From Spirometra erinaceieuropaei (Eukaryota; Platyhelminthes; Cestoda; Diphyllobothriidea; Diphyllobothriidae): a stretch of 64,000 nt of DNA. Positions 21,279-31,727 of the stretch are shown in pieces. The translations under genes were made by a program, and so were the position numbers. Every line of letters starts with the position of its first letter. The first letter of the stretch is position 1. Below the pieces are notes generated by a model. The model ran no database searches, was not told the DNA's origin, and saw nothing but the letters and a program-made list of their open reading frames with translations. Location: contig CACRXP010001006.1 of assembly GCA_902702965.1 (NCBI GenBank), positions 1 through 64,000 of the forward strand. Reading direction: 5' to 3'.

Positions 21279-22310
21279 CAGTAGGTGGGCTAATTCATGA
21301 AATGTCAACCGAAATTCTGAAACGCGTTTTCGTTTCGAAAAGATTAATTACAGTAGATGTGCTAACTCATGAACTGTCAACCAAAATTTCGTAATGCGTT
21401 CTCGTTTCGACAAGATAAATTAAGTAGTGTTGTAAAAGTAACCATGATGCAGCATAAATCTATAATGATCCAGTTGCCTCAGGGTGTCGGCTTTCCAAAG
21501 AACTTATTTTCGGCTGCATGCAAGATCTATACTCTGCAAAAAATGACTACTTAAGTAGCATGCAATTTTCTCATGGATGTTCGATGCCCTTGAAAATTTA
21601 GTTATGTTTGATGGAAAACATGCATAGAAATTTTTATTCTCTCACTTATTTGGTAGAAAATCACGTCTTCTTCCAATTTCATCCTCAAAAGAAGAGTATA
21701 ATTCGGTGTTAAAAAACTTTTCTAATTCCCTAATAATTTTGAACCTTACCTGCTGTTACACTTGCATTCAGGGTTTCCAAACTACAAGCTGTATATTTTC
21801 CGTGTACGGAAAACCATGCATTGCCCTACGGTGTTAAGAGGAGACCATATGAGGTTCATAAAATTAAGCAGTGGATTTGAGCAATATTGTTAACTTTACA
21901 AGCCACATTCGTAAATGCTGATACATGACGTTTCATGAACGGCCATTTAACGGTATTAAAAAATCTCACAATTAGAATCTTTTTTAAACCGAATTATACT
22001 TTTCTTCTGAGTATGAAATTGGGAGAAGACTAATTTTCTACCGAATGAGCAAAAGAACGAATATTGTTATGCATGTTTTCCATGAAATATAATTGAATAT
22101 TTAAGGGCACCGAAAATCAATAAGAAAAATGTATGCTACATAAGTAGTTATTTTTTACAGAGTATGGTTTTTGCATGCAGCCGGAAAGAAGTTCGTTCGA
22201 AATCCTACATCGTGAGGTAACTGAATCATCATAGAATTATGCGGCACGCTGATAAGTGTTAAAAAACTGCAAAATTAATCTTTTAGAAACGAAAACGCAC
22301 GCCTAATGTA
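21279..22310. mobile_element. Palindromic MITE, family A, with nested second start
   Basis: A family A left end begins at 21279 after TA. Seventy-two bases later a second family A-like left end (CAGTAGATGTGCTAACTC) begins at 21351, also after TA. The rest is a single ~960-bp fold-back missing its right terminus. The simplest reading is insertion of one family A element into another near its left end. Confidence 0.7.
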
Positions 22311-22739
22311 CTCATTCCGTGGAACTGATCAATAAACTTTCTGCAATCATACATCCTTCTCACATGAACCCTTAATGCAGAACTTTAATCGCTGGAGTCC
22401 TGTCGGAAAGGGGTAAAGGAAGGGAGAACCATCCACCTGTAAACTGCCAAAAGCAAAAGTGTGATAAATACATTTAGACAAAGCGTTCGATGCGCGTTTA
22501 AAACCTGGTCAGGAAATTAATGGGAGAACAAGTCAACGTCCAAAATTCGCGACTGTTCCTCAGTTTTGCTTTAAGGTTGTAACGTTGGTGCAGTACACGT
22601 TGTTCCCGAAGTCTGGTTCACTTAGATCGAGAAGAACAGGTAGCCTGCTTAAGATGCTAAGAAAACTTGACGGAAATTTGAATTAAAACACGGCCGTTCT
22701 ATTGGATTTTGCTTTCCAATAAAATTTGTTCGTCTTTTG

Positions 22740-22960
22740 CACACAGATAAGTGTGGAGCTGCTTGACGACGACTAAAAGGCTAGTAAGTGCCACACTAGT
22801 CTCCCTTCTCTTCGTCGGTTTTCTTGCCCTGCATACATTACTAGTTGCTGTACGGCTGCTCGCAGGTCTCTGGATTAAGCTCCAAAGTACAACGGGGTGA
22901 GGTGATCCCGCAACCCGATCGATGAACGCAAGCCGCCCCCTCCGTAAAGACTTATTGGCG
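22740..22960 (+). mobile_element. Degenerate hammerhead SINE fragment
   Basis: Retains the 3' half: a mutated core region (GCTTGACGACGACTAAAAGG), TAGTCTCCCTT, CTTCGTCGG, a GGCTGCTCGC tail and the CCGATCGATGAACGC junction. No box B or intact ribozyme. Confidence 0.5.
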
Positions 22961-23343
22961 GGATGATAGTTGGTAGCCCTGCCAGTTAGCGATCCTTTCC
23001 TGCACTTCCAGTTTAAGGCACTACGATTTCAGTAGCTGTGATTACGTCCTCAATATGTCTGGGAGTGCACGTGTAGAAGCCCTGTCAGGGTGACTTTCTT
23101 GTTCACTTTAACCGCCCCGAGAAAGAGGCGCTGCAAAAATGCCTACATAGATTCATTTTATTGCACCTCCCACACGTAAAGCTTTAGTAAAGGGCGAAAG
23201 ATTTATCCTAGGCGGATTATGATTTATCATGCTTCTCCTTACCATCCTAGGCGGTTTGCGCGGGTCTCCATTTTGTCGGCTTGCCTGCGTCCTTGGGTCT
23301 TTTTACTCCAAATCTCCTGCAGAGTCCGCATACCGTTCTAATT
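22961..23343. other. No gene recognised
   Basis: Unassigned sequence up to the palindrome. The last 12 bases (23332-23343) are repeated after the palindrome at 23721-23732. Confidence 0.4.
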
Positions 23344-23720
23344 GAAGTAGGCAAGAACGGCAGGATTTATTGGCACCAAAAAATTTCGCGACTGCTCTTC
23401 AGCTGCTTCCTGTCGCTTCATAAGAGGGATAACGAGTGAGAACAATACAACAGATTTGAATTCATGCAGAAAATCGATGCAGAAACAGCAAGGTTAGGGT
23501 TTTGGGCAAAGTTGGCTAATCGATAAGGTTAGTAACACAAACGCCGCTGTTTCTGCATCGATTTTCTGCATGAATTCAAATCTGTTGTATTGTTCTCACT
23601 CGTTATCCCTCTTATGAAGCGACAGGAAGCAGCTGAAGAGCAGTCGCGAAATTTTTTGGTGCCAATAAATCCTGCCGTTCTTGCCTACTTCAGCTTCGTA
23701 CCGGGGACAAAATGCTTCAA
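23344..23720. repeat. Perfect 146-bp inverted repeat flanked by a 12-bp direct repeat
   Basis: Arm 23344-23489 and arm 23546-23691 are exact reverse complements by eye, separated by 56 bp and followed by a 29-bp tail. ACCGTTCTAATT flanks the whole unit at 23332-23343 and 23721-23732, consistent with a target duplication of one insertion. A diverged single-arm relative lies at about 42085-42235 in intron 1 of the amine oxidase gene. No open frame. The identity of the arms contrasts with the heavy divergence of the other repeats here. Confidence 0.8.
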
Positions 23721-23732
23721 ACCGTTCTAATT

Positions 23733-24084
23733 AACCATGCTCATTTCCATACCCTTCTTGCATTTTTCACCTCATTTAAATTAGGCTGTCACTTTAGCAG
23801 GAGCGTCAATTCCAGGCATACACTACCAGCGCCACTTACGTCTCCACTCATTTGCCCCACCCGTATAGCCCCTATTACCACCGGTCCCGTAAGACAGGTA
23901 GCTGGGAGTTTTCGGCACCGGGAGGGCTACCAACTACCATCTAACCGACTAATTGTTTGTAGAGCGAGCCGGGGATGGCGATGTCTTGTTTATTAGTCCT
24001 TGTCGTAGCCCAGCCCAGGTTTTGGGGCTCGAAACAGCACTCTTTTGGCTATTGATTCAACGCTCTAATCATACGGCTGTTGGC
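23733..24084. other. No gene recognised
   Basis: A 94-codon frame (23712-23996, +) has no recognisable domain. No repeat assignment. Confidence 0.3.
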
Positions 24085-24262
24085 TCAGGACCGACCGACA
24101 GGACAACGAACTCGCAACCCAATGGCTAGAGCCCTGGCTCAATAACCAAGAGAGTGCTAGTTCGAGCCTCGGATTCGGCAAAATGTGGGGTTGGGCAAGG
24201 CTGGCTGCCGACAGATAATCAGCCGGAAATAACCGCCGCGGTCTCCCTTGTTTTTTTCGGCA
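24085..24262 (+). mobile_element. Degenerate hammerhead SINE monomer
   Basis: Retains the tRNA-like head (CTCGCAACCCAATGGCTAGAGC, split here by divergence from consensus), box B TTCGAGCCTCGG and the 3' wording GGTCTCCCTTG. The ribozyme core is mutated (CTGCCGA, GGAAA displaced). Confidence 0.6.
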
Positions 24263-24417
24263 ACCTCCCTATGGCCAGTCGCTGTTGATGAGCGTGTTCT
24301 GTGTAGCCCCATCGGTGAACATCCTTCAGATAGTCGAAGAATTCCCTATTTGTGGTCCAACAAAGTAGAAGCAGCAGCAGCAGTTTTCCCAGTTGCCTAC
24401 AGACATACAGTGAGTGA

Positions 24418-25395
24418 CCGATCTCATGAAATGTTGGCCGAAATTCTGAAATGCGTTTTCGGTTTGAAAGGATTACGTGGACGGGGTTGTAATACAAACT
24501 ATCGTGCGACATAATACAATAATATTTCGGATTTGCCAGGAGGTCGGCTTTTGAAAGCACTTCTTTTCGATCTCCTGCAGAAATCACACTTGGTTAAAAG
24601 ATGATTACTTAAATGACATGCATTTTTTGTATTGATTTTTGATAGTCATATAAATTCAAGTGACGTGATTTTCTACCGAATAAGTAAAAGAATGAGTATT
24701 TTTATGCATTTTTTCCATGAAATATAATTGAAATTTCAAGGGCATCGAAAATCAATGTGAAAATCGCATGCTACTTAAGTAGTCATTTTTTGCAGAGTAT
24801 AGATCTTGCATGCAGCCGAAAAGAAATTCTTTCGAAAGCCGACACCCTGAGGTAACTGGATCATTATAGATTTCTCCTGCATCATGATTACTTTTACAAC
24901 ACTACTTAATTTATCTTTTCGAAACGAGAACACATTTCGAAATTTTGGTTGACATTTCATGAGTTAGCACATCTACTGTATATTTTATAGAAAACATGCA
25001 TGAAAATATGCTTTCTTCTACTCATCTGGTGGCAAATCATGTCAATCTTATACTTTATGCTTGGAGACAGAGTATAGTTAGATTTAAAAAAGTTTTCAAT
25101 TATATGATTTTTAAGACCGTCCAATGTGCACTCGTACAGCATCGTACCTGTCTGCTTATCAATGCTCCTCGTGAAATGTATGACATTGTCCGCACTAAAT
25201 GTAAAATCTCATGAACTCTAAATGATATCTTCTTAAAGGAATAGAGGAATAAATAATTTTCCTTGCACGGAAAGCATGCGCCTTGCAGAATGAAATCGTT
25301 AAACGCTAATGCAACGGCTAATCTGACTTAAAATTATTCGGGAATCTTCATAGTTAGTTATTTTTCACTGAGTGGGGTTCCTGCAGTCGCTCACC
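24418..25395. mobile_element. Palindromic MITE, family B, with nested family A fragment
   Basis: The family B left end is at 24418 after TA. Near 24660 it is interrupted by the right half of a family A element that ends at 24978 with TA. Family B sequence then resumes (TATTTTATAGAAAACATGC) and continues to about 25395 with an internal deletion and no right terminus. Confidence 0.7.
24660..24978. mobile_element. Half of a family A MITE nested in family B
   Basis: Only the right arm of family A is present, from TTTTCTACCGAATAAGTAAA to the terminal CATCTACTG followed by TA. The left half is missing, so it inserted incompletely or was later halved. Confidence 0.65.
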
Positions 25396-25399
25396 GTAG

Positions 25400-27013
25400 T
25401 TAAATCCCCCGAAACTTCACATAGAACATGAAAAATACTCATGGCATTATTGACAGAACAGGTCGACGTTCCTTTTTAAATTATGTCTCTCTGTATTTCC
25501 TCACATAAAATTGCCAGTTTGACGCAATACAGAATGCTCTTTCAGAACCGTTGAGCGCATACATTCGAAGGTCGTACAGGTGGGAGCAAAGGGTAGTTTA
25601 CGAATTAAATTACCATTTTGGCAGATTTTGAACAGTTCATTCTGAGTTAACGGCAAAAGACTTGGTAACTTACAGCAGGTTACCTAAATCATGAAAGGTG
25701 TCGAGATTTACGAATGATTGCCAATAACTTGCAAACCGACCCCAATGCAGGAATCCAATATCTATGTTAACTAAGCACAACCTTTAAAGAATTTAAAACA
25801 TAAAAGGAATGCTGAAAGCACTGTTGCCTGGCTTCTATATGCTATTTTTTAGCAAAGTAAAAACTCCCGAAAAGGTCAAAAAAGGTTTTAATCGAGTAGA
25901 CTCCGTTTTTAAATATACTGAATGTCTTCTCATGCAAAAAGCTGAGTAAGTATGAAAGCACCAATGGAATGACGTTTAAGATTAAGGTTTTAATGAAGTT
26001 TGCATCCAAATATCCTTTAAGAATTAGTGTAATTTCGGATATAGCGATTTGTCAACAGCCTTCATTCTGTGTATATATCCCAAGACAGGATATTCATGGT
26101 ATTCTTGACTACTTTGTGTTGACTGATATGCGGTTCAGCAGGAGAAACGGGATTTTGCTTGAGTTCACCGATGGGGACGTCGTAAAAACAAAATGTTTTA
26201 TAAAGTCACATGCTGTCAGGCCGATCGGTGACAAATAAATTTAAATTGAATCGACAGGTGTAATAATAAACATACCATTTTGTGTTTATGCAGATAACTT
26301 TTCTTCCGTTAAATTAATGTGCACGTTTCGTTTGTTCTGGATTACGTTGGGTTTCAGATCGCCCTTGAAATATTACTGAACACTTCATGATTTCCAGTGT
26401 TTTCCTCCAAACGCCCATAACGACAGATTTCGTATCATGTATCTGTTAAAAACTTTGAAATAAGAGACTCCTTAAAGGCATTTACCGAATTAGCGAGTGT
26501 TTGGACGTTCTTTTTCATGTAGCAAGTCGGTTGGGCCACATTTGAAGACTCATTTAAGCAGAAAACCCCATCATCGAATAACATGAACGTCCAAAACAAA
26601 AGTCAGCGACGAATATGCCTTGAATCAATTAGAAGACTTTCTCTGATAAGTCACCACTCGCAACCTTTATTTTCGCCCAAATTTGTGAACATTTTGCTCG
26701 ATAAAATTACGTGAACAAAGTTTCTGCACAAGAAAAGGACATTTCCTTGAAGAAGCTGGATGAACACGCAAAATGTGCAACGCTGATTACGTCCGAAGTT
26801 TCTCACATCAGTTTACATCATCAGGCTTCATGAGATGGGTTACGTACTGTACATGATTAAATCCCCTGAAACTTCACGCAAAGCATGAAGCATACTCACA
26901 GCATTAATGACGGACCAGATTAACATTCCTTTTTAATCTCTGTCTCTCTCAGTTTCTCTTCATGTACAACTGTAAATTTGGTCTAATACAGTTTGCCCAC
27001 TCAGACGCATTTA
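25400..27013. repeat. Pair of ~160-bp diverged direct repeats 1.45 kb apart
   Basis: 25400-25558 and 26857-27013 share TTAAATCCCC-GAAACTTCAC, a CATGAA block, ACTCA-GCATTA, CATTCCTTTTTAA, CTCTGTCTCTCT-like and AATACAG blocks in the same order. The 1.3 kb between them is AT-rich and holds an 89-codon frame. It may be terminal repeats of a decayed element or a repeated unit. Confidence 0.5.
25969..26238 (+). other. Unassigned 89-codon open frame
   Basis: Open from an ATG to TAA in AT-rich DNA. The residues look mixed and protein-like (FKIKVLMKFASKYPLRISV near the start) but no motif is recognised, and no splice or neighbour context supports it. It lies between the two diverged direct repeats. 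Confidence 0.2.
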
Positions 27014-27065
27014 CTTTTATCGAGGAAGAGTTGATGGGTGTTTTGCCGTCCGGTGTGTTCGAATC

Positions 27066-27700
27066 TTGCAGAGGACACCGAGTTTTTCACAGCTTAATCA
27101 GATGAAAAATTCAAGATTTACCGAGAGACCTACTAATTAAGTCAGCCTGGTGGTCATCTGGTGGTTTCTGTATCTATTTCTTAAGGGAATTCTGATTGGG
27201 CGGTCAGATTACTGTATCAGAAGTGCTGCAGTAGACTGGGCGGGTAACATGGCCCAAAAGTGATTAAAATCACGGTTCTTGGCGGGGCCTCGTAGCTCAA
27301 GTGATTAGAGCGTTGGTTGTACTAAAGCCTTCCCCTTACTGCGTGGGTTCAAATCCCACCTAGGCGCCGAGTTTTTCACAACTTGGTCAATATGAATTAT
27401 TCAAAATCTGCCAAACGCACCTATGAATTACGTGAGCCTGGTAGTCATCTAGTTGATTCTAGGTGAATTATTTAGGAAATCCAGCTGGTGCAGTCAACTT
27501 ACAGCATCAGATTTGGTGCATTCCACTTTGTTCGACGGGTAAACTTGATCCAAATATGACTAAACTTGCGTCGTCCGGCGGCGGGGCCCCGTAGCTCAGG
27601 TGGTTAGAACGTTGGCTGTACTAAAGCCTTACCCTTAATGCGCAGGTTCGTATTTCGCCGAGGCCGCCGAGTTTTTCACAGTTGAGTCAATATGTATTCC
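27066..27700 (+). repeat. Tandem tRNA-derived SINE units, family F1
   Basis: About two head-to-tail units of ~300 bp. tRNA-like heads start at 27284 and 27583, each GGGGCC-C-GTAGCTCA (box A) followed by box B (GGTTCAAATCC in the first, degraded in the second). Each ends in GCCGAGTTTTTCACA. A body of ~210 bp links one head to the next, and a partial body precedes the first. The anticodon region is expanded and would not fold as a functional tRNA. Confidence 0.75.
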
Positions 27701-28030
27701 TGTTTTGCATTCCGGGTCAATAAAGAAGATAGTACACGGTCGTCATCACTAAAGCCACCGGACTCTTTTGACGAAATTATTGGATGCACCCACCGACGTC
27801 GAATAAACGGAATCAACGAAAGAACCTCGCAGCTATCTGGTGAAACTGCTTGGACCAGGTCCCATTATAATGGTTCATGTCGCCAAGTCCGGCAATTGAC
27901 GGCAAAATCGGCGAGGGATGACTAGGAAAAGTACTGGGCTAAAACAGCGACCTCAATAGGGCAGGCTTCAAACGTTGGTGACCCTCGAAAATTCTTCCCA
28001 AATTGTCCGCCAACTTAGTGGTAAGTATTA
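27701..28030 (+). pseudogene. RTE-like retrotransposon linker fragment
   Basis: Translation contains RQLTAKSARDD, then YWAKTATSIGQASNVGDPRKFF, the region between endonuclease and RT in flatworm RTE elements, with one in-frame stop between the blocks. It is a different part of the element from most of 9389-12335 and in the opposite orientation. It runs up to the TA that flanks the Tc1-like element. Confidence 0.55.
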
Positions 28031-28139
28031 AGGTAAGAGGATATCATACAGTACCTGTGCTAACTCATGAAATGCCGAGGTCAAAATTATAGTGGAAAAT
28101 GTAACGTATTTTTGGTGTCGTTATTTGTGTTTATTTAAT

Positions 28140-28930
28140 TGAAATAAGGACGAAAAGACCGTTTTCTGAAGGAAAGTTTGATACGGATCTGTATATTAAA
28201 TAGAAAACGGGCCGGATTAAGGCGAAATCGGAGGATTCCTGATATTAAAGCTAATTAGAGAACGGCTTTTATTTGCTAAGAATTATATTGATTACAGATT
28301 TTCATTTGGGAAGAGCATTTTCTTCTGCGATGAGGTTCTATTTTTAGACAAGCCTACGAAATCGCTCCAAACCGTCATATGTGGAAAGAACTTCCCAAGA
28401 GAATACACTACACCGACGGCAACATTCAAGAACTGTCGGCGGATGATGGTTTGGATGGCGATTAAATTCGGTGAGCGGCCTGTCTGGCGGTCAACATCCG
28501 ACACCATCAACAGCAAGGTGTTCATTGCAATTGTCAAGGATGCTTTCGGCTACAACGGCATAAGTCGGCGCCGAATGGATACTGTAATTTTGCAGGACAA
28601 TGCACCTGTCCACCGCTCTAAAGAAGTACGAATTTGATGCCGCTTGCAAATATAATCTAACATTTTAGACAACAACCACGCTCTCCGCAATTGGCCTCCA
28701 ATCCATTTTCATCCCGGCCAACAGTCCCGATTTGAATCCTATCGAAACCTTTTTGGAATAGTCAAAAGAAATTGGCACAAAGCTAAGAAGACTCTTTCAA
28801 TGCAGGAAAAATTGGATTTCATACTCAATAATTAGATTTTACAATCCACCATAGATAACCTTGTCATGTCTATGTCGGACAGATTTTCTGCTGTTATTAA
28901 TTCGAATGGACAATCTAAAAAGTACTAATT
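28140..28930 (+). pseudogene. Tc1-like DDE transposase, lightly decayed
   Basis: Transposase of the DD34E type, which would cut and join transposon ends at TA targets. From 28247 one frame reads LIRERLLFAKNYIDYRFSFG, then SIFFCDE (first Asp), MMVWMAIKFGERPVW, and VILQDNAPVHRS (second Asp). After a 43-nt GT-AG interval it resumes to NSPDLNPIE (third acidic residue). Removing that interval gives exactly 34 residues between the second Asp and Glu. A one-base slip after NPIET leads to FGIVKRNWHKAKKTL, then a TAG, then the C-terminus ending SKKY at about 28928. Upstream (28140-28246) a basic stretch in another frame looks like a damaged DNA-binding domain. At least two frameshifts and one stop make it inactive. 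Confidence 0.8.
28626..28668 (+). other. Probable 43-nt intron in the Tc1-like transposase
   Basis: Starts GTACGAATTTG and ends CATTTTAG. Its length is not a multiple of three. Without removal the frame stops at TGA (28636-28638); with removal the DD34E spacing is restored. Very short introns are common in flatworm genes. Confidence 0.6.
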
Positions 28931-29239
28931 GTTTGTATCTGTTTCTGTCCTTAATTATTTTTGACCTTTTATGCGCCCTCCTCCTTTATACGTCCTCATA
29001 CGTAGCCTTTATTAACTTGGTTGTAATATAGGCGTTTCTCGAAAATGTGACTTTTGTCGAAAATTATTTATTTTTATCTCAGTAAATAATATTTTCTTAA
29101 CCAAACTTTGCTTTATTTCTTTGACACATCGTTTATTTTCCGCTATCAGACTTTGGGAGCCGTAGTGTTTACCGATTTTGCGTTAAAGTCGTTAACCTGT
29201 GTTAATTCGTGACATTTCATGAGTTAGCACAGGTACTGT

Positions 29240-29785
29240 ACTTGCAGCAAGGTGCTAGCTAAAAGTACATACGCGCATGTTTCACCATAATTCCGTCGCT
29301 TGGTGGCACAGCTGTAGGGGGTTCGGCTCCCCAGTAGGTCCCCCCAGCGTAAAGTAAACTCGTTTGAACTAAGGCCAATGGGTGCAGGCCCAAATTTGAT
29401 GTGAATATTGAGCGGACGCTCATCAGCTACAGCTGGCCTAACTAGTAGAATTCACATGCGGACAGCTGGGAGACCCACTGATTAGCCCTACCCCCCGCGG
29501 CTGTGTCAAGCAGCGGCAGAAGATTGGCAGAGCACGCGTGTGTGAGCTCTTAGGTAGTAACTGCGATGCTAGTATGACACCCTCTTACCCCAAAATATAC
29601 TTCTAGCTGCCTGTCGGTAGTTAATAAATATTACGCGGTTATTCGCTATTGCTGATGGACGTCGGCCCAGATATTCATACACCAAATTTCAGTGCACGCC
29701 TATAAACCTAGAATATACTGACCTACTCCGAATTTGCGGTCAATTTCTGAGGAAATTAAGAAGAATAACAACTAGTGGTTAGCCC
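29240..29785. repeat. Degenerate M3 element
   Basis: A forward arm (29250-29345) and an inverted arm (29460-29590) share the GGGTTCGGCTCC-CAGT and GCGTGTGTGAGCTCTTAG-type blocks with other M3 copies. An inner arm ends with GAGGAAATTAAGAAG near 29765. It directly abuts the right end of the Tc1-like element. Confidence 0.5.
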
Positions 29786-29859
29786 CCGGCAGTAAGCGAC
29801 TCTGTTCACACTCATTAGCCACAGCGGGACTATCTACTAGAATTCACACACGGAGTGCT

Positions 29860-30140
29860 GGAGGACCCACTGACTACTCAAGCAGGATTTTCTGAGTTAT
29901 CAATCTGGAATCCACCATATGACTACCAGCCTCGCGTAATTAATGGGTATTTTGGTAGATTTTTTAAATCCGGCTTAAACAGTCAGCTAACTGTATCAGA
30001 TATGGTGCATTCCATACGTTGCAGTAGGCTGGGAGGATAACTTGACCAAAATGTGCTTAAACTCACGTCTCCCGGTGAGTGTTGGTTGCCTTGGCCCTCC
30101 TGTCGTAAGTTTTAATTCCACCGAGGTCGCCCAGTGTTTA
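29860..30140 (+). repeat. tRNA-derived SINE F1, body plus degenerate head
   Basis: The body contains TCAGCTAACTGTATCAGAT and GTTGCAGTAGGCTGGG, followed by a head with only GTGTTGGTTG and TTTTAATTCCACCGAGG remaining of the tRNA-like boxes. Confidence 0.5.
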
Positions 30141-30676
30141 ATGAAAAGTCACTAATAGAATGACCGTTTTCTCCAGTTCCCTATCCTCTCATGCTTTCGC
30201 CTGTTCCACGCAAATAACCATTTTCTTTGGAATTCACTTTCTTATTTAATAGTCCCCAAAGTAAAGGCCTCAGCAAGTGTTCCACTCTGTCACGCGGGAC
30301 TGCAGCTGTCTGTCAACTGTGTTTATGGCTCTTCAGTCAGTTGAAGGGGGTTCAGGGATGGTTTGAATACGGTGCTGTGGTGGTGAGGCTGACAACCAGA
30401 GCACAGAGTCTAGCGTGCTTAGATGAGCTAAAATTCCCGACGGCATCATCTGCTGACCCAGTAGACGACAAAATCGCAGCGGTCATGGAGGATGGCGAGT
30501 TGTCTTCGCTGTGGCGCGAGGGATAAAAGGCCTCTGAGCAGTCATCTATCACTCCCGAGTCCTTCTGGTCTGCTGAGCATGGTGAGTGAAATATGCGGAT
30601 TAAAATTACATTGAAATCACCCCATCGTAGGCTTGTATACAGAGTTTGGGCGCAAACCTCCTGAGTCAGTTATTTA
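30141..30676. other. No gene recognised
   Basis: Contains 99- and 66-codon frames on opposite strands at 30227-30552 in somewhat GC-richer DNA. No similarity is recognised and no splice signals convinced me. Confidence 0.3.
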
Positions 30677-31637
30677 CAGTGAGTGACCAATCTCATGAAA
30701 CGTTGACCAAAATTCTGACATGTGTTTTCAACTAGGAAAAATTACTTAGGTGGGGTTGTTATATTACTTACCATGCTACATAACCCTATACTATTTCGGA
30801 CACTCCAGAATGTCTGCTCTTTAATACACTTCTTGTCGACCTCTTGCAGAAACCACACTCGGTGAAAGATGACTACTTAATCAGCATGCATTTTTCACAT
30901 TGATTTTCGATTGTCTTATAAATTTAAATACGTTTTATGGAAAACATGCACAGAAAAATGCTTTATTTTACTTGTTTGATAGAAAATCCCATTGTCTTCA
31001 CATGTTTTTGTCATAAGAAAGGTTATCTTCCGGTTTTAAAAACGTTTCTTATTATGAGTCTTTTAAGACCATGCGATGTCCATACATACAGCATCGCACA
31101 CTTCATTTTACCAATGCTCTTAGGGAAATGTACAGCATGGTCCGCATTCATTGCAAAATTTCATAAACTCCGTATGATATCTTCTTCAATACACAGAGGA
31201 ATATATGATTTTTCTTAAAGTAAAAGCATGCACCTTGTAGACTGAGATTGCTGAACGCTAATGCAACGTCTGATCAGGTTCAAAATTATTCAGGAATTGG
31301 ACAACTTTTTCAAAACCCAAACATACACTTCGCCGGGGTGTAAAATTTAAAGACAACGTGATTTTCTACCAAACAAGTAAAAGGAAGCATGTTTGGTGCA
31401 TGTTTCCTGTAAAATATATTTGAAAATCCGTGTGAAAAATGCATGTTGATTAAGTAGTCATCATTCACCGAGTGTGGTTTGTGCAAGAGGTCGTAAAGCA
31501 GGGAATTAAAGAGCCGACATTCTGGCAAGTCCACAGTGCTATAAGATTATGCCACATGATACCCCACCTAGGTTGTCCTTCCTTATGGAAAACGCATTTC
31601 AGCATTTTGGCCGACATTTCATGGGATCGGTGCGCTG
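30677..31637. mobile_element. Palindromic MITE, family B, complete
   Basis: The left end CAGTGAGTGACCAATCTCAT at 30677 and its mirrored right end at 31637 are each flanked by TA. About 960 bp; no coding capacity. The ORFs inside arise from the arms. Confidence 0.8.
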
Positions 31638-31727
31638 TACTAGAATCGGGTACCTGCTTTACTCATCCACACGAAATTACTCCCGCTCCCAAAGTGAGTG
31701 TCTTGCATTATCTAGAAAAGGATGCTA

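Larger units (their letters stand above)
28049..29238 (+). mobile_element. Full-length Tc1-like DNA transposon
   Basis: Twenty-six-base perfect terminal inverted repeats (28049-28074 and 29213-29238) begin CAGTACCTGTGC and end CTCATGAAATG. TA flanks both sides (28047-28048 and 29239-29240). The 1190 bp enclose a transposase with a DDE core. The terminal sequence is shared in part with the MITE families A and B of this window, so this lineage may have supplied their transposase. Confidence 0.9.

Noticed and set aside
24085..24262. An active hammerhead in the copies at 11342, 13628, 24208, 45258 and 45766
   Set aside because: Each has at least one invariant core base, the A-U pair beside the core or stem I altered.
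25400..27013. LTR retrotransposon flanked by the two direct repeats
   Set aside because: No TG...CA ends, primer-binding site, polypurine tract or pol domain seen; kept only as a repeat pair.
27284..27670. Functional tRNA genes at the GGGGCC-CGTAGCTCA...GGTTCAAATCC sequences
   Set aside because: The anticodon region is expanded and copies are dispersed, diverged and linked to a conserved ~210-bp body. They are tRNA-derived repeats.
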